In this document: piece after piece, positions 1 to 10,026 of the stretch
Layout: each line of letters begins with the position of its first letter
Position numbering within the stretch: the first letter of the stretch is position 1
NCBI GenBank assembly: GCA_963798455.1
Contig: CAWCTD010000003.1
Location: 1,736,001-1,800,000, forward strand
Length of the DNA: 64,000 nucleotides
Direction: 5' to 3'
Origin: CAWCTD01 sp963798455
Lineage (GTDB): Bacteria; Acidobacteriota; Terriglobia; Bryobacterales; Bryobacteraceae
Position numbers and translations under genes: made by a program
Notes under the pieces: model-generated
What the model was told of the DNA's origin: nothing
What the model saw: only the letters and a program-made list of their open reading frames with translations
Database searches by the model: none

Positions 1-1
1 T

Positions 2-1357
2 ATATCCCTGAGGGGCAGCCGCCGCAACGTCGGCGTGGGAGAGATCCTCCAGGTGGAGGGGCGGCGCGCCCCCAATCCCACCGTTTCGCAGCGGCACTTC
101 CGTTTCGCCTTCGTCCTCATCGTTGCCGCCGGCACAACTCCCTCCGACGTGGAACTGGCCAAACTGGAGAGCTACCGGAGCCGTTTCGCCGACTACTACG
201 GCCGCTACACGGGAAACAGAGCATTCGCCGAGGCTACGCTGCGCCGGAGCCTCCAGGTTTCGCTCTCGCCCGCGGCAGGCATTTTGGTGGGCAAGGTCGC
301 GGCCGGGACGGTTTCGATCCAGCGGCCGGCGCCTTCGCCGATCACGATATCGCTGGAACACCCGTTCGGAGCGGTCTTTGCCACCACCCAAGATTCGGTC
401 GTCATCGCCGCCGGAGCCACCACTGCGTCCTTCCAGATTGCCGGCCTAGCGGCCGGCGTGGATGAGATCGTTGCCCATGCTTCCGACCCGCAGTACGAGA
501 CCGCTTACGCGCGCATCCAGGTTCTGCCGTCGCCCTCCAACCTGCGGCTGACCGTGGCCTCCAGTGGAGATCCGGCTGCCGGACCGGTCACATTCCGGGT
601 CACGGATCTGAACGGCTTGCCTTACGCGGGCCTGAGCGTTTCGGCGTCCGTCTCGGCCGGCGGCTCCGTCTCCCCCTCGACGGCCATCAGTGACGAAGAC
701 GGCCTGGTGAGCTTTGTCTGGACCCCGGGAAACAGCGAGATGCAGCAGCTGACGGTGAGCGTGCCGGGCGTCACGGCGTTCACTTTCGAAGGCGTGGTGA
801 ACGCCGCGTCTTACGCACCAGGAATATCTCCAGGCGGTTTTGCCGCGCTCTTCGGCTCTCACTTAGCCGGTGGCGACACCGAGGCCGGTCTTCCCCCATA
901 CCCGAAGGAACTGGCCGGGGTCGAAGTTGGCCTGGGCGGCAAGCCGGCTGGACTCCACTACGCCAGCGACGGGCAGATCAACGTGCTGGTGCCTTCGGAT
1001 GTGCCTCAGGGTACGGTGAGCCTGGTTCTCTCGGCTCCCGCGGGCGCCACCACGATCACGCGGACGGCTGTCGCGGCGGCATCTCCGGGGATCTTCTTTT
1101 TTCCCGGAACCGATTACGGCGCCATCCTCCGTGACCAGAACGTGCTGGAGATTTACTGCACGGGGTTAGGAGCGGGTCTGCCGGTCACAGTCAACCTTGG
1201 GGGGCGACCACTGACCCCCGTATCGAGCGGTCCGATCACCGCCTACCCGGGCGTCTACCGGGTCGATGTCACGATTCCGGCCGGGCTCTCCGGCGAGCAA
1301 ACGATCTCGCTCGAAGTCAACGGCCACCTCAGCAACAAGGTCAGCGCACTGCTGTAG
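2..1357 (+). CDS. Secreted protein with Solibacter-type C-terminal domain (5'-truncated by window edge)
   Basis: The reading frame is open from the first bases, so the gene begins upstream; the GTG at 35 is internal. The last 190 or so residues begin with VVNAASYAPG, continue with a QINVLVP motif and end in NKVSALL. This is the pattern of the Solibacter uncharacterised C-terminal domain (TIGR03437), which is common at the end of large secreted acidobacterial proteins. Before it lies an Ig-like, beta-rich segment (about residues 165-250) with the SDEDGLVSFVWTPG pattern of a big-Ig fold. The segment near residue 45 (YRSRFADYYGRYTGNRA) resembles regions found in secreted acidobacterial peptidases, but no catalytic motif is inside the window. 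The function of the whole protein cannot be assigned. It is probably exported or surface-exposed. Confidence 0.75.
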   Translation: MSLRGSRRNVGVGEILQVEGRRAPNPTVSQRHFRFAFVLIVAAGTTPSDVELAKLESYRSRFADYYGRYTGNRAFAEATLRRSLQVSLSPAAGILVGKVAAGTVSIQRPAPSPITISLEHPFGAVFATTQDSVVIAAGATTASFQIAGLAAGVDEIVAHASDPQYETAYARIQVLPSPSNLRLTVASSGDPAAGPVTFRVTDLNGLPYAGLSVSASVSAGGSVSPSTAISDEDGLVSFVWTPGNSEMQQLTVSVPGVTAFTFEGVVNAASYAPGISPGGFAALFGSHLAGGDTEAGLPPYPKELAGVEVGLGGKPAGLHYASDGQINVLVPSDVPQGTVSLVLSAPAGATTITRTAVAAASPGIFFFPGTDYGAILRDQNVLEIYCTGLGAGLPVTVNLGGRPLTPVSSGPITAYPGVYRVDVTIPAGLSGEQTISLEVNGHLSNKVSALL

Positions 1358-1400
1358 GGCGGCGACGATCCATGACCCCGTAGTGGCCGCTTGATTTGAC

Positions 1401-4323
1401 CTACCGCCCCTTAAACTTGGTCCGAACCGCGTAGAGCGAGCTGCGGGCCGGGATAAAAAGGGTCTGGTTGTCTTTTCCGCCGAAAACCAATTGCAGCGGC
1501 CGCTCCGGGACTTCGATGGTGTCGATCCGTTGGCCGGAGGGGTTGTAGACATAGATCTGACCGGCGGCAACATAAACGTTGCCCTGCGCATCGGCTGTGA
1601 CCCCTTCGCCGCCGTTTTCCACGAACGTCTTGATGTCCGACAGGCTTCCGTCGGGACCGGCCGTCCCCATCCAGGTCCTCACCTCTGACTCGCTGGTGAT
1701 GTAAGCAGGCTTTCCGGCGACGGTGGGAGCAAGCCCAAAGCCACGGAGCAACGCGCTACTCTTGATGCCCCAGCTCATTGCCCCGCTGACGAAGTCCTGG
1801 CCGGCTGGAATGAAGGTGGTCCCGTCCGGCGAGACGTACTGATGCGACGGCTTCTCGAGCGCCTCTGCGTTGACGCGCCAGTCGCTTGCCGGCAGCACGG
1901 CGGTCGCTCCCGGCCGCGGAGCGGAAGGCTCCGGCTTCAGGAGCGTGATCTCCAGGCCCGGCGTGTCCGGCTTGAAGGCGTAGACGGTTCCGTTGCCGCT
2001 GTAGGAGACCACCATCAGGTCGCCCGCTTTGTCGAAGGCCAGATTGACCGGGTCGAGCGGATTGTCCCTGACCGTCGAGAGTTGTGCGTCTCGACCGACC
2101 AGCGGTAGATGCGCTGCCAGTGGGCATCCACGAAGTAGAAATCGCCCGAGGGAGCGACGGCCCCGCCGGAGATGTTGTAGAACCCGCCGGCGAGCTTCTC
2201 GACCCTCGCGCTCGAGGCGAGCACCGGGGAAACCGTTTTCGGACGGGGCCGGGGCGGTTCGCCGGTAACCGTCAGCCAGGCGAACTCGCGCTGGCGGACT
2301 TCGACGTTGTGCGTCTGGTCATACACCGCGGCGTCGAACGAGACTTTGCTGTTGCTGTAGCAGTGAATGTTGCGGAAGCGGATGTTCTTCGAGTTGGAAA
2401 CCTTGATGGCATAGGGAAACGGCTGGAAGGAGCTGATGACGCGGTAGATGTGGAAGTTCGACGACGGTGATGTCGCTGGAGCCATCGATTTCCAGCGGCA
2501 GCGCGAAACCGCCTTCGCCGCGTTCCTCCTCGGTCTGGAGCGCGTAGATCCGCCAGTTGGAGACGTTGTGCAACTGCACTTCGTAGCGGACGTGGTGCTC
2601 GCTCGACATCTGGTAGATCCGCCCCTCGGTGGACGTGTCGGAGACCAGCATGCCCGCCTGGGCGAAGGTGCTGGGCGTCCAGATGTCGAAGAATGTGCCG
2701 CCGCCGCCGTCGGTCACCCACAGGCTCGGATACTGCCCGTCCCAGCGGCGATTGAGGTCGGGATCGGCGGTGTGGGTGTTGTTGTAAGGGTTCTCGCGGC
2801 CGCCGTCAAGCCGGTTGGTGCCGTGCCCGCCCAGGAAGCGGACGTCGTTCATCATCGAGTCCTTGCCGGCCATCCACTTCGCGGCCACCGCGCGCGGGTT
2901 GATGCCGTTCGTGTAGAGGCCGATGCCGATGACGATGTTGCTGCCGCCCTTGGGCGCCTCGATCAATCGGCTTGGGAGCGCCGACACCCTGGAACGCCGG
3001 CGTACGGTCCAGCAGATCGATCTGCGTGGCGCTCGGGTGCAGGCCGATCAGCACGGTGTCGGGCTTGAGCGTGATGGTGTCGCTCACGACGTACATGCCC
3101 GACGGCAGGTAGATCGCGCGGTGCCCGGCGATGGCCTTCTGAAAGACCGCGGTGTCGTCGGTCGCGCCGTCGCCCTTGGCGCCCAGCGAGCGGATGTTCA
3201 CCCAGGTGTCTCGGGCCGGCAGATCGGGCAGGTCGGACTTCACGGGTGCGGGCAGGGCGCTCAGCGGCGTGGTTTCAAAGAGATCCTTGGTCCGCGGGGT
3301 GGCGCCGATGTCGTCGTAGTGCAGCCCGTGCGAGAAGACCTTCACTTCGTAGATGCCGGCCGGGGCCGCGACCTGCTTTCCGCTCTCGCGGTAGAAAGCG
3401 AAGACGGGCACGCGCCGGCAGACTACGTTCTCCATGTTGATCTCGGTGCGCGCGCTCGATTCGAGGCTGATGATCACGGCCGGACCCGAGATGTCTTCCA
3501 TGCGGGCGTCCTTTACCCAGAGTTCGTCGGGAAAACCGGGATCGATGGCGATTGCCGTGGGGACGTTCCTGAACTGCGGGCGGATGAGCGTGAGGCCGGC
3601 GGCGCGCTCGTGGATGGCGGCTTCGCGCTGGCCCTCGAAGGTGGCATCGACCACGGTGAACTGCCAGCCGGGAGAGGGCGTGCGGGTCCAGATGCCGTAG
3701 CGGCCGCCGAAGAAGTGCACGTCCTCGGCCACGTTGCCGCCCTCGTGAATGCCCGCGATGCCCGAGCCGATATGGAAGTCCATGTGGGCCAGGAAGCAGT
3801 GCTGCGCGTAGCGGGCGCGAACGCCGACCGCGCCCGGATTGCCGTCCCGGATCTCGAGATCGATATTGCTCAAGGCCGAATAGAACGTGCCCGCGCCCGC
3901 ATCGGGAGGCTGGCCACTTGCGCCGCCGCGACCCGCGCGGGGGCGCCCGCCCGCGAAGAACACCATCAGGTTCTCTTTGTCTTTGTCCTGATAACCCGGG
4001 GTGTTCTCGCCCAACACAAACGCCGGCCGCGTGGCCCCGTATCCGATCACCCGGATTCCCGGCCAGACGTAGATCGTCCTAGTCAGCCTGTAGCGCCCCT
4101 CCGGAACGAAGACGATACCCTGGCTCGTGGTTTCCTGAACCTTGTCGATTGCCTGTTGAATGGCGGCGGTGTCGTCGGCGACGCCATCGCCACGAACGGG
4201 AAAGTTGTCCCGCGTCAGGTAGACGGCTTTGGGATCGTCCAGCCGGACCGTGTAATACGATGCTCCCCACAGCGGAGCGCCCGCCAGCACGGCGGCGAAC
4301 AGGATGGCCACTCGTTTCAGCAT
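1401..4323 (-). pseudogene. Pectate-lyase-like (GH55-type) beta-helix / SMP-30-like propeller fusion, three frameshifts
   Basis: The start is ATG at 4323 behind AAGGGG, followed by a signal peptide (MLKRVAILFAAVLAGAPLWG). The first 450 codons hold two Pectate_lyase_3 starts (RGDGVADDTAAIQQAI and KGDGATDDTAVFQKAI), the pattern of GH55/rhamnogalacturonase-type right-handed beta-helices. Homologous reading then jumps frame near 2960-2980 (into GGSNIVIGIGLYTNGINPRA), near 2455-2465 (into NFHIYRVISSFQPFPYAI) and near 2085-2092 (into AQLSTVRDNPLDPVNLAFD). The last 330 or so residues (SGGAVAPSGDFYFVDAHW, GGEGVTADAQGNVYVAAG) look like an SMP-30/gluconolactonase-type beta-propeller. Joined across the shifts it would be a secreted protein of about 970 residues with a helix and a propeller. 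As written it cannot be translated whole. Either it is a recent pseudogene or the sequence has indel errors. It is divergent from the GH127 gene. Confidence 0.75.
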
Positions 4324-4421
4324 TGGGTTTACCCCTTGCAACCGGAAGAATTCTACAAGGCCATGAGTTGCATGTCAAACCTGGGTTCCTACGTAAAATC
4401 CGGGCTACAATGGAACCCAGC

Positions 4422-6395
4422 ATGAAACCGATACTGTTGAGCGTCTGCTTATGCCTCGTGGATCTCTCCGCCGCTCCGCAGGCGGCCGTGCCCAACCGCA
4501 GCCCGCTTCAACCGAACGCCTTCAACCGGCTGCCGCTCACCTCGGTCATGCCCAAAGGATGGCTGCTGGAACAGCTACGCATCCAGAGCCGGGGGCTCAC
4601 CGGTCATCTGGATGAATTCTGGCCCGATCTTGGGAGCAACAGCGGATGGCTGGGCGGAACCGGTGAAAGCTGGGAGCGCGGGCCCTATTACTTGGACGGT
4701 CTGGTTCCTTTGGCCTATCTGACCAAAGACCCGGCCCTGATGGCCAAAACGAAGAGGTGGGTGGACTGGACGCTGGAACATCAACAGCCCAGCGGCTGGA
4801 TCGGCCCCGCGAAAAACGAGGACTGGTGGCCCAACTACGTCATGCTGAAGGTCCTGACACAGTACCAGGAGGCGACCGGCGATCCACGCGTGATCCCGCT
4901 CATGCAGAAGTACTTCGCCTATCAGGCCAAGCTGCTGGATGAACGGCCGCTCAAGCAATGGGCGATCTTCCGCTGGCACGACGAAGTGCTGAGCATTCTC
5001 TGGCTTTACAACCGCAACGGGGACAAGAGCCTGCTCGATCTCGCGCGCAGGCTGCACGGCCAGGGGCACGACTGGGAGGCCCAGTTCGCCAACTTCCTGT
5101 TCCGCGACAAAGTCGGCCGAGGTCAAACCACCCTTGCCACGCACGGCGTGAACAATGCCATGGCGATGAAGGCCGCCCCGGTGTGGTGGCTCATCACGGG
5201 AGACAAGCAGAACCGGGATGGCCTCTATCGCATGTTGGAGAGCCTCGACCAGTTCCACGGCCAACCGGAGGGGATCTTCGGGGCGGACGAGCACTACGCC
5301 GGACGCGACCCCTCGCAGGGCACGGAACTGTGCGCGGTCGTGGAGGCCATGTTCTCGCTGGAGAACGACCTTTCGATTCTCGGCGACCCCGCGCTCGGGG
5401 ATCGTCTCGAGCGAATTGCTTACAACGCTCTCCCCGGCACGCTCACGGCCGACCTGTGGGCCCACCAGTACGACCAGCAGGCGAACCAGGTCTTGTGTAC
5501 GCTCTCCAACCGCAGGTGGACCTCAAACGGACCAGCCTCGAACATCTTCGGGCTCGAACCGAACTTCGGCTGCTGCACCGCCAACATGCATCAGGGCTGG
5601 CCCAAGCTGGCGGCGAGTCTGTGGATGGCCACGCCGGACGGCGGTCTGGCGGCGGTGGCCTATGGTCCCAGTGAGGTGAACACGATGATCGCCGGCGCCA
5701 CGCCGGTCGTGATCGACGAGCAAACCGAGTATCCGTTCCGCGAGACTATCACGCTGTCGGTAAAGCCCGAGCGCAGCGTTAAGTTCCCCTTGGAGCTGCG
5801 CGTTCCGGGGTGGGCGGACGGCGCAACGGTGTCCGTGAATGGCAGGGCGCTCAGCAGCGTGCAGGCGGGCCAGTTCTATCGCGTGGACCGGGAATGGAGG
5901 AGCGGCGACAAGGTCGAGATGCGGTTCCCCATGCCGGTGCGGACTTCCACCTGGTACAACAACTCGATCGCCGTGGAGCGCGGGCCCTTGGTGTTTTCGC
6001 TGAAGATCGGGGAGAGCTGGCACAAGATCAAGCAGACGGGCCCCGCCGCCGACTGGGAGGTTTATCCCACCACTCCATGGAACTACGCGTTCGTCATTGA
6101 CCCGGGCAATCCATCGAAGGGCTTCGAAGCAAGGGAGAAGCCGTTGGCCAGCCAACCTTTCAGCGCCGAGGGCGCGCCGGTTGAGATCACGGCGCAGGCG
6201 GTCCGGCTGCCGTCCTGGCAGATAGTCGATGATTCGGCGGGAGTGCTGCCGGTGAGCCCGGCGCCGGGTCCGGCAAGGAATAGGGAACCGGAGCAGCCCA
6301 TCACTCTGATTCCCTACGGCTCCGCGAAGCTGCGCATCACCGCCTTCCCCCACATGGTGCGCGAGGCGACGCCTGCCGCCGTGGCAACACGCTAG
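4422..6395 (+). CDS. Exported GH127 beta-L-arabinofuranosidase-like protein (DUF1680)
   Basis: A 657-residue protein that starts with a signal peptide (MKPILLSVCLCLVDLSAAPQ). Alternative in-frame starts lie upstream (ATG at 4410), but 4422 fits the signal peptide best. It has the all-alpha (alpha/alpha)6 barrel of family GH127. The conserved catalytic/zinc-site region is visible: GTELCAVVEAM near residue 300 (Glu and Cys ligands) and NFGCCTANMHQGW near 381-393 (Cys-Cys pair). Characterised members release L-arabinofuranose from arabinans or glycoproteins using a zinc-bound cysteine nucleophile. A C-terminal beta-sandwich follows (PLELRVPGWADGATVSVNG). The exact substrate is inferred, as the family also contains other specificities. 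It is transcribed divergently from the broken beta-helix gene with about 100 bp between them, consistent with a plant cell-wall sugar function. Confidence 0.85.
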   Translation: MKPILLSVCLCLVDLSAAPQAAVPNRSPLQPNAFNRLPLTSVMPKGWLLEQLRIQSRGLTGHLDEFWPDLGSNSGWLGGTGESWERGPYYLDGLVPLAYLTKDPALMAKTKRWVDWTLEHQQPSGWIGPAKNEDWWPNYVMLKVLTQYQEATGDPRVIPLMQKYFAYQAKLLDERPLKQWAIFRWHDEVLSILWLYNRNGDKSLLDLARRLHGQGHDWEAQFANFLFRDKVGRGQTTLATHGVNNAMAMKAAPVWWLITGDKQNRDGLYRMLESLDQFHGQPEGIFGADEHYAGRDPSQGTELCAVVEAMFSLENDLSILGDPALGDRLERIAYNALPGTLTADLWAHQYDQQANQVLCTLSNRRWTSNGPASNIFGLEPNFGCCTANMHQGWPKLAASLWMATPDGGLAAVAYGPSEVNTMIAGATPVVIDEQTEYPFRETITLSVKPERSVKFPLELRVPGWADGATVSVNGRALSSVQAGQFYRVDREWRSGDKVEMRFPMPVRTSTWYNNSIAVERGPLVFSLKIGESWHKIKQTGPAADWEVYPTTPWNYAFVIDPGNPSKGFEAREKPLASQPFSAEGAPVEITAQAVRLPSWQIVDDSAGVLPVSPAPGPARNREPEQPITLIPYGSAKLRITAFPHMVREATPAAVATR

Positions 6396-6405
6396 GGAGT
6401 TCTCG

Positions 6406-7245
6406 ATGCGGATGGGCAACCCTCGCGCACATTGCGCCGCGGACGAAGCCGCATACCTCACGGTATCCGCAACGGAGGCGCGCGCGTCTGCTTCGTGGTA
6501 CCTGGACCCCGCGGTCGCCAGGCAAAAGAGGCAAGTCCACCGCGAGCTGATCCATCGCTGGGCGCGCGGTCTTGAGGTGCGGGCCTTCCTCAAGACCGAC
6601 CTGTTTGAGGAGGCCAACGGCGCGGATCAGATCTTGTTCGACCTGTACTCGCCTTCCGCTCAGGCCGTCGGGATGGACCTGTCGGCAGCCACCGTGCGGC
6701 GGGCTGCCGGCAACTGTCCGAATCCGTCGGCCCGCTTCCTGGTGTGCGACATCCGCCGTCCTGCCCTGCGGCCAGGCTGTCTGGATCTCATCGTCTCCAC
6801 ATCCACTCTCGACCACCTGGAAAACGCCGCCGAGTTTCGCGCCAGCCTGGCCGAATTGGCTGGCCTGCTGCGCGAAGGAGGCCTTCTCATCGTGACCCTG
6901 GACAACCCCGGCAACCCTTTGTACCGGCCGCTGCGGTGGGCCAGCCGGCGCGGCTGGGTCCCTTTCCCGCTCGGGTACACAGCGTCCATGAGTGAACTGA
7001 ATCGGCTGCTCACCGGCCTCGGCCTGGAGGTCGTCGGTAACGATTGGCTTCTCCACAACCCCCGCATGATCTCCACGCTGTTCTGGCTTGGTCTGCGCAA
7101 GCTGTTTGGAAAGAAGGCGGATCGTGCCATTCCAGCAATCCTTACCCTCCTTGACAAACTCGGGCAGTTGCCCACGCGGCGCTGGACGGCTTGTTTCGTC
7201 GCGGCCTGCGCTCGGCGTCCAGCATCGTCGCAGCCCACACCTTGA
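6406..7245 (+). CDS. Class I SAM-dependent methyltransferase
   Basis: The 279-residue product has the Methyltransf_11 pattern: a motif II/III region (VGMDLSAATVRRA), an acidic strand with VCDIRRPALRPGCLDLIVSTSTLDH, and a post-motif strand (LREGGLLIVTLDNPGNPLYRP). The classic GxGxG motif I is weak (LFEEANGADQILFDLYSPSAQAVGMD), so the SAM site is less canonical than usual. It begins 10 bp after the GH127 stop behind AGGGAG, so it is probably co-transcribed, but no metabolic link is evident. The C-terminal third carries a hydrophobic/basic helix (TLFWLGLRKLFGKK) that may contact the membrane. The substrate is unknown; lipid or small-molecule methylation are possibilities. Confidence 0.7.
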   Translation: MRMGNPRAHCAADEAAYLTVSATEARASASWYLDPAVARQKRQVHRELIHRWARGLEVRAFLKTDLFEEANGADQILFDLYSPSAQAVGMDLSAATVRRAAGNCPNPSARFLVCDIRRPALRPGCLDLIVSTSTLDHLENAAEFRASLAELAGLLREGGLLIVTLDNPGNPLYRPLRWASRRGWVPFPLGYTASMSELNRLLTGLGLEVVGNDWLLHNPRMISTLFWLGLRKLFGKKADRAIPAILTLLDKLGQLPTRRWTACFVAACARRPASSQPTP

Positions 7246-7347
7246 GGGGAGCGGCAACAGTCGCCAGTGCGGGCATAGCTTAACCCTTTTATGGGGATTT
7301 TGTGGCTCCCAATGTCGGGGGACGTGGTATAGTCTAATTTGCAAAGT

Positions 7348-10002
7348 GTGCCCGAGCCTCGGTCACAGCCGATCAAGGTCCCCTTGGTCCTAATACTTAC
7401 CTTCTCGCTCCTGGCGATCACGGTGGGCGTGGGGGCGTACATATACTACCTGCGCCAGGAGAAGAGTATCGTAGCAGGGCACCAAGAGGATCTCCTGGCT
7501 ATCGCGGATCTCAAAGTCGCCCAGTTGGCTCACTGGCGCAAGGAGCGACTGGGGGACGCCGTGTTTATCTCCGGCAGCCCGGACCTTGCGCGGGATTTGG
7601 AGAGGTATCTGGACGCGCCTTCAGACAAGGTCCGCGAGGCGCAAGTCCTGCGCTGGTTCGAGCTGCTCAAGGCCCAGAACGGTTACAGTAACGTGATCTT
7701 CTCCGACTTGACGGGTGCGGTCAAGCTTTCGGAGGTCCGCCTGCCCAGCGCGAGCCGGCACATCTCCCCGGAGACCCTTGAGGCCATCCGCAAGGGCTCG
7801 CCCGCCCTCACCGATCTTCATCGCGAGGCGGACCGCAGCCTTGACCTTGCCTTGGTGGCTCCGGTCCTGGGCGCGCGAGCCCCGCCCATGGGGGCCGTTC
7901 TGCTCTCGATTGATCCCACGACTTACCTTTTTCCCCTGATTGAAGCCTGGCCCACGCCAAGTCCCACCGCGGAGACCCTTCTGGTGGAGAGGAGAGGGGA
8001 CAGGGTCGTGTTTCTCAACCATCTCAGACACCGCCCGAACGAGCCCATCCTGTTCCGCCTGCCGCTAAACTCCCCGGACCTTCTCGCCGCCCAGGTGTTG
8101 GGGGGCCACGAAGGCGTGATATCGGGCGTGGACTACAGGGGCGTCCCGGTCCTCGGCGCGGCACGCCGGGTGCCTGGCACCCCGTGGTATTTGATCGCGA
8201 AGGTCGACCGGTCGGAGGTGCAGGCGCCGATTCGCGCGCAAGCCTGGTGGACGATCCTGATCTCAACGTTGCTCATCATTTCCGCCGCCGCTACCGTCAT
8301 CCTGCTCTGGCGCCAGCAGCAGCTCCGCTTCTACCGGAGCCAGTACGAAGCTGAACAGCGTCACACGGCGTTGGCCGGCAGGTACGACTACCTCAGCCGC
8401 TACGCCAACGACATCATTCTTCTGTTTGACGACAGCGGCAACATCCTGGAGGCGAACGAGCGCGCCGTCGCCACTTACGGCCATTCCCGCGAAGAGCTGC
8501 TGAAGCTGAATATCCGCGACCTTCGCGAACCGTCCACGATGGTGCAGCTCGCCGGACAATGGGACACGGTGCGCCGGGACGGCAGCCTGATGTTTGAGAC
8601 CACGCACCAGCGCCGGGACGGATCCGTTTTTCCGGTTGAGGTAAGCAGCCGCTCCACGGAGTCGGGGGGCAGGCGCCTGGTTCAGAGCCTCATCCGCGAC
8701 GTGACGATACGCCAGAAAGCCGAGGCTGAACTGCGGCGCGCGAACCGGGCTCTCCGCATGCTCACAAACTGCAACGAGGCTCTGATCCGTGCGACGGAAG
8801 AACAGCAACTTCTGGAAGAGCTCTGCCGCATCGTGGTTGAGGTAGGCGGGTACCGGCTGGCTTGGGTCGGCATGGCCGGGAGCGGCGATCACAAACCGGT
8901 CCACCCGGTGGCCAAGGCAGGTTCTGACGAAGCATACCTGGCCACTGCCGGTATCACGTGGGCTGACGAACCCCGGGGTCGGGGTCCGACCGGAACTGCA
9001 ATCCGGACGGGCCGGCCCGTGGTCGTCAAGAGCACGGACGAAGCTGGACCCGTGACTTTTCGCGAGGCCGCCGAAGCATTTGGCTACGCTGCCAGCGTGG
9101 CCCTGCCCCTCCACGTCGAAGGCAATGTGATTGGGGCTCTTACCGTTTACTCGATGGAATTGGACTCTTTCCATCCGGACGAGGTGCGGATTCTGAACGA
9201 ACTGGCCGAGGATCTCTCCTTCGGCATCCAGGTTCTCCGGCTTCGCGCCGCTCAGACAGCCGCGGAAGACGCTCTGCGTCAATCGCAAAGGCTGGAGACC
9301 ATCGGCCGGCTGGCCGGGGGGCTCGCTCACGATTTCAACAACTACCTGACGGTGATCAATGGCTACTGCGATGTTCTGCTCGATAGCCTTCCCCCCGATG
9401 ATGCGATCCGGGAACAGATCCTGGACATCCGTAAGTCCGGCGGCCGGGCTGCCCAGCTTACCGAGCGTTTGCTGGCCTTCAGCCGAAGACAGATTCTGGA
9501 CCTCAAACCCTGCTCTCTGAACGACATCACCAGAGATCTGGAGAATACGCTCCGGCAGGTGACGGGCCCGGACATTGACGTGGTGCTGCTCTTGGCTCCC
9601 GATCTCTGGCTGACCATGGCGGACCCGGTCCAGATTGAGCGAGTGCTGATGAACCTGGTGGTCAATGCCCGCGATGCCGTGAAGCCCGGCGGCCAGATCG
9701 TCATTCGGACTTCGAACGCAGCGCTGGATCAGGGCGCGCTTCCCCTGGGGACGTCCATGCAACCTGGGGAATACGTCGTTCTCACGGTGACGGACACGGG
9801 GACCGGCATGGACGAGAAAACTCGAAGCCACCTGTTCGAGCCCTTCTTTACAACCAAGGCGCCAGGCCACGGAACGGGCCTCGGCCTTGCCACCGTCTAC
9901 GGCATCGTCACCCAGAGCGGCGGCTGGATCAACGTCGCTAGCGAGCCGGGCCAAGGCAGCACGTTCGCCGCACACTTTCCACGGCGTGTTCCGTCAGCCT
10001 GA
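7348..10002 (+). CDS. Membrane sensor histidine kinase (PAS-GAF-HisKA-HATPase)
   Basis: Two transmembrane segments (near residues 9-33 and 295-317) flank a periplasmic sensor region of about 260 residues. Then come a PAS domain (ANDIILLFDDSGNILEANERA), a PAC tail, a GAF domain (EELCRIVVEVGGYRLAWVG), a HisKA domain with the phospho-acceptor in LAHDFNNYL (His about 661) and a HATPase with N, G1 and G2 boxes (NLVVNARDAV, DTGTGMD, GTGLGLATV). There is no receiver domain and no adjacent regulator. The start is uncertain: TTG 7339 is also in frame, but a TATAGT hexamer at 7329-7334 would place transcription start near 7341, favouring GTG 7348 and a very short leader. The signal sensed is unknown. 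Confidence 0.85.
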   Translation: MPEPRSQPIKVPLVLILTFSLLAITVGVGAYIYYLRQEKSIVAGHQEDLLAIADLKVAQLAHWRKERLGDAVFISGSPDLARDLERYLDAPSDKVREAQVLRWFELLKAQNGYSNVIFSDLTGAVKLSEVRLPSASRHISPETLEAIRKGSPALTDLHREADRSLDLALVAPVLGARAPPMGAVLLSIDPTTYLFPLIEAWPTPSPTAETLLVERRGDRVVFLNHLRHRPNEPILFRLPLNSPDLLAAQVLGGHEGVISGVDYRGVPVLGAARRVPGTPWYLIAKVDRSEVQAPIRAQAWWTILISTLLIISAAATVILLWRQQQLRFYRSQYEAEQRHTALAGRYDYLSRYANDIILLFDDSGNILEANERAVATYGHSREELLKLNIRDLREPSTMVQLAGQWDTVRRDGSLMFETTHQRRDGSVFPVEVSSRSTESGGRRLVQSLIRDVTIRQKAEAELRRANRALRMLTNCNEALIRATEEQQLLEELCRIVVEVGGYRLAWVGMAGSGDHKPVHPVAKAGSDEAYLATAGITWADEPRGRGPTGTAIRTGRPVVVKSTDEAGPVTFREAAEAFGYAASVALPLHVEGNVIGALTVYSMELDSFHPDEVRILNELAEDLSFGIQVLRLRAAQTAAEDALRQSQRLETIGRLAGGLAHDFNNYLTVINGYCDVLLDSLPPDDAIREQILDIRKSGGRAAQLTERLLAFSRRQILDLKPCSLNDITRDLENTLRQVTGPDIDVVLLLAPDLWLTMADPVQIERVLMNLVVNARDAVKPGGQIVIRTSNAALDQGALPLGTSMQPGEYVVLTVTDTGTGMDEKTRSHLFEPFFTTKAPGHGTGLGLATVYGIVTQSGGWINVASEPGQGSTFAAHFPRRVPSA

Positions 10003-10026
10003 CCGGGGAACCGGCCGCCCAGCGGG

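Noticed and set aside
2923..4425. 500-codon plus-strand frame over the broken beta-helix gene
   Set aside because: Antisense shadow; the minus strand has a signal peptide and clear Pectate_lyase_3 repeats.
8263..9975. 570-codon frame antisense to the sensor kinase
   Set aside because: Shadow of PAS-GAF-kinase coding; no homology-like pattern.
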